Of a DNA stretch of 64,000 bases, positions 56,868 through 64,000 are shown in pieces. The stretch comes from Terebella lapidaria. Lineage: Eukaryota; Annelida; Polychaeta; Terebellida; Terebellidae. Below the pieces are notes generated by a model. The model saw only the letters and a program-made list of their open reading frames with translations, did not search any database and had not been told where the DNA came from. A program made the translations under genes and the position numbers. Numbering within the stretch: the first letter of the stretch is position 1; each line of letters begins with the position of its first letter. The stretch lies in assembly GCA_949152475.1 (NCBI GenBank), contig OX424561.1, positions 9,176,001-9,240,000 on the forward strand, given 5' to 3'.

Positions 56868-59800
56868 CTGTGAGAGACAGTACTTGAAAATGTCTAGGAC
56901 AGTATATGGGCAACAGGACTAGTGTTATTAGTGCTGTCTGCAAATTGATATCGTGTAAAGTTTTACCATTTCAAGGGATTGCTCTCAGTGTTAGACGTGC
57001 ACTCAATACTTGCTCACCTGCCAGGAAGGTACAGACTACTCTGGAGAATCTTATTGCGCCACTGACAGATTCAAGGGTGCTGGGGCGACAAGTCTCCAGT
57101 AGGTACACCCACCGCAGAGAGTTAATTACCATAGCGATGGTCGCTGGGGACACATTTCCCTCCACACCACTCTGAGATGTTCTGAAACAGTTTGTTGATC
57201 TGAAGTTGACAGAAGCATGTACTGAGCATGAACTGGGCATCTCTGATGAGTTGAATCTGTCTCTAAACTCACGTTGCCGCAGTGCTGTTGTAGACAGACA
57301 CGAGTGGAGAGAAGGCCCAGTCGATGGGTACGAGGGTCTGGCCACATCGACCAAGGACAAGGGAGTCTGGCACACCGGAGGTCTCCTCACAGCGTCGTCT
57401 GTGTGTATTCAAGGGGAGGGAGGAAGGAGGAAATTGCAATGTACATCATACCACTAATGACATAACGATACGTTACTTTAATAGTTGTTATTCAGAATTG
57501 AAGTTTACAAACTGGTGTAACAGCCTCATGTGTATTTGTTACCTGGACTTGTCGAGAGCCTGCTGGAAGCCGCTGAAGGTCGTGAGGTAGGTATTACGAA
57601 CACTGCTGAGTGCTGACAGCGTGTCGGAGAGGAGAGCGGTGTTGTTGATGGACACTGACCGCCGGGTGGCGCTGCTGAGGTCAGCTCGTTCATGTATTCG
57701 CAGCCTCTCGTCCAGGAGCTGTGTCGACTGATCCATGTCATCAGCAGCATCACTGGAAGCAGCAGTTTTTAGAATAGTTTACACAACGATATCATTTTTT
57801 AAAGTATGAATACCTGACTCTTTTGATACTCTTCTGATCACATTCAAGCCCACATTGAAAACAATTCCTAGAATGTTCTGAGACAAAACTTGTTTTCAAA
57901 GCATATCATTCTTACTGGAGGAAGTCTTTGTTGAAGACAACATTGGATAGTAGGTTGTGGACGAGATACTCATTTCCTTCCGTGACATGTGTGAGGAGAC
58001 ACAGTGACATCTGGTGGTAAACTGGAGCAACTGGTGTCAGCTCCTGGCACATGATGAGAAAGTAGGAATATGGCAATAATAATACTTCTGAAATTCATGC
58101 ATCATGTGTATATATAGATAAGTTCTCACCTTGAACTTGAACAAAGATAGCAAGATTTCCTGGAAGTTATTCTCAAACAAGGCGAAATGGTTGGACGCCA
58201 GCCTAGAATGTTTTGTTTGACATATCTTCCTGACATACTGTAGCAGCTCCACATTTTCCAGTAGAATACTGTAAACCTAGAAAATAATCGAAAATATGCT
58301 AATCTTTGGCACAATGTGACAACCACTGGTATATCGTGGTCTGTTGAAACTATAACACACCATAAGTATGATAAAGGAGTAATTTGTACCTTTTCCGTAA
58401 TGCCTTTGTGGGGCCTCAGTGCTGACAGAATACGAAGGAATGCGAGAATAAAAGACACAGTTGATTCCTCTGAAAGAACTGGACATATATCCGCTTTGTT
58501 TCCGATGAAAACTCCAAGTTCTTGGAAGCTTGATAACCTTTCAGCTCGCTTTGACGTCTCTGTGTATAGCAGGGCGGATTCCTGTCTAAAGAAACATGCA
58601 TCAGAGTACAAAATGGAGTAAGGCCCTTGTTAAAAGCTGTATATGTTTAGATGGTTATCGACATCACAGTGACAGCAGAAAATTAACCTGAGATGTTTGA
58701 GACAGTCTGCGAAGCCCTGGCTCTCCAGTAGTGGCAGTAGAAAACTGTCCGATAGCTGTTCAAGTTGTTCTAAATGTTCAACCGCATTGTACCCTGGCTG
58801 CAATGGTCATATACAGTATATGATCACAATGTTCAACATGCAATACTGTGACATTAGCAAGGTTCATAAATCCATTTGAATTAAATTTCGATAATGATGG
58901 AACTTGTAGGACTATTTACCATATTTTCTGAGCGACTGAGCCACGAAGACGCAAAGTTCAAATAACTTGTCAGCAATGATAGGCTGTATTTCTGAATCCA
59001 AAGACAGTGAACGATCAGCATGTAAATCCACTGCAAATGCCCTGATATTTCAATAATAACTATTTCATTGATAAATAGCTCACATTAGTGAAGTATTGTT
59101 TAGTGAAGTGTTCCAGCCCATTGTGTAGACAGAGCTCGATGGGGCGGTAGAGGCCCGACACGTGACTCCAGTTGATCTTCGGCATCGCGGCCGAGGCGGT
59201 GTGCTCCATCTCCTCAGGCTGGTTGTGTGACTGTCTGCAGCAGTTGGACCAAGCTTTATACAATTTATTAGATATTGTCTGACACTGGAAAATGAACTTG
59301 GTTTTATTTGTTCAAATTACTTCGTACTTGGGTATTTGTTCCATGTTTATCACTTCTTATCACCCATGTTATCGCTGGGTGTCATTCCATGAATATTTTG
59401 AACATACTGGATAGCCAGTATAGATGGTAGGTACTATGCACAGCATATATCACTTATTAGAATGGATAATGTACATGCAACGGATGATCTTTCTATAGAG
59501 ATATAAACTGCGAGTTGATAACAGGAATATCTCTCATTTCTAAACATCAGTCAACATTTCGTGACATGTCTCATCCGGACATTTATGAATCTCATTGTAT
59601 TCATTGAAGAAGTTTGAGAAGTGCAATACAAGTAGTGTTGAGGATAGTAACAAATTCACTGAGATATGTGTTAGTACCTGTCCCTGCTGAGTTGTCTGGA
59701 GGTTTCTATGGTACTGTTGGCAGCAGTGTGTGTGACTGTCTCCAGGAAACTGAGCAGTGTACAGCCGAGTTGTACAGGGGGAGAGTCTGTACACTCCACA

Positions 59801-62800
59801 TGTACACAAGGGGCCTGTGAGAGATCCCTTTGGTTTGCTCCATCTACAGCCAAGCTGCACAACTTCTGCAGTTGTCTCATGAGAACAGCATAGTATTCAC
59901 TGAAAAATAAATTTTATATTCTGGGTTTTCATTTCATGCCATTGGCGACACACAAATAGTCCCTGTTTTTATAAATTGCTACAAAATATCATCAACCAAG
60001 CACATGTATATTTGATGACAATAAATCTCCACCCAGCACACCTGAAGTGTACAAGTGCCAGGCCGTATGCTGCGAGAACTTTCCAGGTCCTGAAGCTCTC
60101 CAGCACCAGTCTGGTCAGCTCCTCGTGCGAGTCTGAGTGGATGTCTTGGCTGATGTACACAACTATCCGGTCCATCAGCGGGTGATGTGCAACCTGTCAA
60201 ATAATGGGCTCAAAATACTGATTGTCTGTCATCATCCAATGACATCATAACATCTCTAACTTTACCATCAATCTGATGACTTAAAGTTGACCGAGATTGC
60301 AAACTTTCCCTACATCTTTCTCACAAATTTTCATTCTGATCTCTTCAGAATACTCCACAATTACATTTTCATTTTGACTTTGATATGATAACATCACACC
60401 AGCCTGTCTGCCCCAGACACCAGACAATGTCCCACATTACCATGCTGGTCGCCATGTTCTTCCCGCTGGCACACATCACTCGAACAAGTTTGAGAGCGCG
60501 GGAACAGGGTCGTCCGTACGTCACTGTCAAAGGCTCCACCCATTGGTCTGAGATATCAAGTAACAGTAACAGATCAGAATAAGCATGCCCATAAGCAGAT
60601 GACTGATCAATCTCAGGAGTGTTTTCTTCACCTACCTGGCACCTTCCAAGTCAAGAACTCTGTGAAAACTGTGTTCATCAATCTTGGACAGAGACTGATC
60701 TGTTGGTGAAAATAGATAAATTGAATTTTTTTAACTGTAAGTCTACATAAAACATAGAGATGGGTGACATGCACCAATGGTTAAACCAGATATGAAAACC
60801 CATGGACCTGGTAAGCAGCCTCTGGAGAATGTCGAGCGATCCGGATGAGGATGTCCAGGATCTGGATCACAACGGCAGCAGGTGGTCTCCAGACCTCCAG
60901 AATGTACCGTAACCGTGGTAACAGCGACATCTTCAGCAGGCCCTGACAAGTCAATATCCATGAGAATGGAACAAAATTAATGTTCTATGAGAATCGAATT
61001 TGTTCCTCATCAAAAACATAACAAATCACTTCAGAACAAACACACTCTGATCGCTTTTGGAAAGTGTTTCAATTTGACCTAACTCGTCTCTACATTCTCC
61101 AGACCGGGCATACCTTGATGAGGTCCTGTTTGAGAAGCTCACTGTCGCTGGGTTCTGGAGGCTCCTCCCCATCCTCCTCATCCCGGGGAGGGTCGGGGGG
61201 ACACATACAGGGCACCAGGTGGCCTCGGTGCCAGCAAAACACTCGGTCTAAAGCCTCCTGTAACAGGGCAGGGCTTCAGTCATGTTCCGATGATGAGAAG
61301 AGTGTCGGGAACATACACTGATTGATCTGAATTTGCTCAATAGATTTAATAGCTCTGACACAAATGAATTGTGCAAGAAATCACAACAAGCTTATCATAA
61401 CATCTGCAGTAAGAAAGCACACAAGCTACCTCTTCCTCCGTGGTGACGAGCAGCTCGTGCAGACAGTCGACGGCGGCGACCATCGTGTTGTCGGTGGTGT
61501 CATCCAGAGCCCAGCGGAGGATGACAACGAGGCCACCGTCCACCAGCGCGGGGAGCAGAGGGGTGGAGATGCACTCGTGGAACCGGCCTCTACGGGTCTG
61601 AGGGGCGGAGAACCAATCATGTGGTCCAGATATGAGGTTAAAAAGTTATAACTCTCCCTGTTTGGGTCATGTTCTGTGCTCATACATCAGTATGAAATGT
61701 AACTTAATCAAGTAGATCAGGAGAACATGCCAACTTCACGATAAAACAGTGAATGTTGAGCTGAGTACCAGTTCCAAATTTTTGAAAGGAGATGAAGAAC
61801 AAGCCAATTTCAGGACATAACAATAAACATTTAGCGACTGGTTTACTAACATTGTGTATGATCCTAGCAAGTGTGTTGATGGCCAGGACTCTCTGCTGCA
61901 TGTGAGCACTCCGAGCCAAGTGGAACAGCTCCTCCAGAGTGTAACCGGCTCTCTGGGAATCACAATGTGTGCACTCATGCTCAATGTGTGGTGGCACCAT
62001 GGGGTGAATTTAGGAGGTATCATTTTATTTCATCTAGTACTGAAAACTCACAAACCTCGGGTTCGTCTCCATGGTGATGTAGTCCTAAGTGTGTGGGGAC
62101 ATCAGTTTCAATCCCGACCAAGTTGCCATTGAAATCAAATCGTGCAGATTTTCCAGTCTATACAATTTAAATTGAAAACATCTTACATTCGAATTGAAAA
62201 CATCTGGAAGTTTGTGCTGTACTATTGTTGCCAGCAAACTGCATGAAGATTCATTAAACATCAAGTCACATTGCTCACATTAAATTATGAGAATGCTTTC
62301 ACATATAGTACATGCACTGGACATGAGTTTGTCTATCACCTTTGTGTCGCCTGTGTTAGGTGCAGGCAGGTCCTTGATCCAGGCAAGTTTGTCTCCCTCC
62401 AACTTGTCCATGTGTACCCAGTCTTTTGACGGCTTCACTGGCAACTCTACAAAAGGCAATCATAGGTACACTCAGCTTCAACAAATATTTAGTTACATGC
62501 AATATTTAGCATATGAGAACATGCAACGTGCTCAACAGAAGAGAAAAGGACTCATATGACTTTGAAAGAACTTCTCCTAATATCAGTTTACCCCCGGTAT
62601 ATCATTAATTTGTTATAGGCAGACTCCTATATTACCGCTTGTGTCCATGGCATTGCTGCTATCTGAGCTGCTATTTGCACTTTGAGTCTGCGCTGCTGCA
62701 GACACTGTGGTGTGTGGTTGACTGCCACCAGCAGGCTTGTCCGGGGTTTGGCCCCGCTTCTTCAAGAATGACACCACACTTGGATCTGAGGAGAAACACA

Positions 62801-63911
62801 TCAATGAATACTGCATGATAACATGTTCCAAGTCAAAGCTGGGATATTTACGTATGATTTATATTGACATTGTTTCCAGATCAATGATTTCTATAATTCA
62901 TATCATGCTCCCACACTGATGAGAATTCCGGTAGGTACCGAGAAATGATCGTCGTACCCAGTGTTTGTAGCAGCTTTTTCTGTTCTGCCATTATTTCACT
63001 TTCCGTCATTGCCGTAAGCTTGGCAGCATTCTCTGTCTGTATCTCTGATATGTCACTGCCCGATACATCTGTAGCACTAATGCCAGCAGCAGTGGGCAGA
63101 GCACTAGTGCCAGGTCCGACCACATCTTGGGCTAGTTGTCGCTCTCTCACAGTACCTGTCAGTGGAACATGCCCAACTGATCATGAATACAGGGCAATAA
63201 TCATGTACATGTAGTAGCATTTATTTACGAGTTTGCAGTATTATCAGGCATATTCGCATTCGATTTGACTCACATGTATATTAATATACATGTTAAGAAA
63301 GTAATGATCACATTAAATGCCTAAGTTTCTGTCTATACCTGCTACAGGTACAGTTTTCCCTGTGGGTGGATTAGGACTTTGTACTGGTGGTCTCTTGTAA
63401 TCCTTGGGTAGACCAAAGTCCTGCGCAGAGCGACTCGCAAACTGCTGGGCAAACAAACTCTTCTTTTTGCCTGTCGAAACATTCTTCTGCATAAAAATTT
63501 ATCACAATTTAATTGAACACATATTATGTAAGTGATATTGTTGACAAAATGTCACAAATATTATTATCACGGTTCATATACATGATATAAGTCCGCTGGT
63601 TTTAGCCCAACTGTTTGTACATGAGTGACACTCTGTTGTACTTGCCTATCTATCTACATGTACATGATATATTACCACATACCTGGCCTGTGTTTCCGCG
63701 GTGTAGTACTTTAGGGAATCCTCCGGTGACAGGTGCAGATGGACAGTACACAGAGAATGATTCTTTTTCCTGGTTGATATAATCAACGACCATGTTAGTT
63801 ATAGTCACTTTTTGAAAGCATAATTCTGTAGAGTTGCAGCCCAATTTACTGTCAGATTATAATCACCTACCACTATATTCTTCAGAACATTTGTGATATG
63901 AGAGTCATGTT
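55718..63911 (-). CDS. RPAP1: RPAP1 orthologue, N-terminus beyond right edge
   Basis: RNA polymerase II-associated protein 1, needed for assembly, import and Mediator-linked function of Pol II. Exons in gene order: 63871-63911, 63683-63769, 63339-63486, 62958-63155, 62636-62785, 62340-62446, 62056-62157, 61851-61952, 61430-61597, 61114-61257, 60808-60942, 60636-60699, 60441-60547, 60042-60193, 59678-59899, 59084-59234, 58920-59030, 58688-58797, 58390-58585, 58130-58276, 57916-58043, 57543-57752, 57273-57398, 57018-57169, 56735-56867, 56411-56576, 55946-56170, 55718-55840. Phase is continuous, about 1,300 codons (human 1,393), so roughly 100 N-terminal residues are missing. Acceptors at 59234, 58585 and 57169 were chosen over nearer AGs because only they keep frame. 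The stop is TGA at 55718-55720. Confidence 0.93.
61851..63155 (-). CDS. RPAP1: RPAP1 exons 4-8: RPAP1_N and RPAP1_C domains
   Basis: RPAP1_[21 protein letters not shown] joined to [13 protein letters not shown], matching human EENIARLQAMAPEEILQEQQ and QLDPSLVAFLR. The linker exon [20 protein letters not shown], then LAWIKDLP, follows. RPAP1_[21 protein letters not shown], then [20 protein letters not shown], then [20 protein letters not shown]. The THLGLHHHG block is nearly invariant in this family. Confidence 0.95.
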
Positions 63912-64000
63912 CTGAAAACAAAATTATTTTGCATGTAATAGAGATCCAGGTAACAAATGTATCAATTTTTTTTTATTCCTTTCGACAGATCGGTTGATGT

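Noticed and set aside
59234-59284. Upstream acceptor (TTTTCCAG at about 59285) for RPAP1 exon 16
   Set aside because: Using it breaks the reading phase from exon 15; the acceptor at 59235 restores phase and the match to the family.

Overview
The window is an intron-rich animal nuclear genome segment. Three long, spliced genes all read on the minus strand, with short exons, GT-AG introns of about 0.1-9 kb and many transposon-derived repeats. Gene content (a BAZ1A/ACF1 orthologue, a four-TOG TOGARAM1 orthologue and RPAP1), a DIRS retrotransposon and a Helentron/'pearl'-like repeat point to an aquatic bilaterian invertebrate. A mollusc-like lophotrochozoan is my best guess, but the sequence alone does not settle the phylum.

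Layout in window coordinates. 1-18,450: BAZ1A, 25 coding exons in view. It starts at 17,850 and runs off the left edge inside the bromodomain. Its first coding intron (8,939-17,737) holds a whole-looking 6.8 kb DIRS element at 10,463-17,277, itself apparently inserted in a small inverted-repeat element. 18,450-23,571: gene-poor, with an ATT microsatellite and a pogo-like MITE. 23,572-50,466: TOGARAM1, complete, 23 coding exons, about 1,830 codons. Its introns carry two minisatellites that begin at the 3' ends of exons 10 and 11, a 147-bp satellite inside a Helentron-like element, and four inverted-repeat transposons. 50,467-55,717: spacer with the TOGARAM1 promoter, CTCF-like motifs, a fold-back element with inverted arrays of a GGCGGCCGCC-centred 22-bp unit, G/C tracts and a decayed copy of the 147-bp family. 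55,718-64,000: RPAP1, 28 exons in view, whose N-terminus lies beyond the right edge.

For all three genes I placed exon borders by reading splice sites on the minus strand and checking that reading phase carries from exon to exon. Human protein comparisons are from memory. The genes do not form a pathway: chromatin remodelling (BAZ1A), ciliary microtubules (TOGARAM1) and RNA polymerase II assembly (RPAP1). Their adjacency may reflect ancient linkage.

The most unusual signals are: (i) two unrelated tandem arrays in one gene that each copy an exon end plus its 5' splice site, one also carrying a G-quadruplex motif in every unit; (ii) a DIRS element whose RT frame lies wholly inside one uninterrupted gag-to-recombinase frame; (iii) inverted arrays of 12 and 17 NotI-type palindromes; (iv) a 147-bp intronic satellite in which nearly every unit holds a nuclear-receptor DR1 motif; (v) CTCF-like motifs in two different small transposons and upstream of TOGARAM1.
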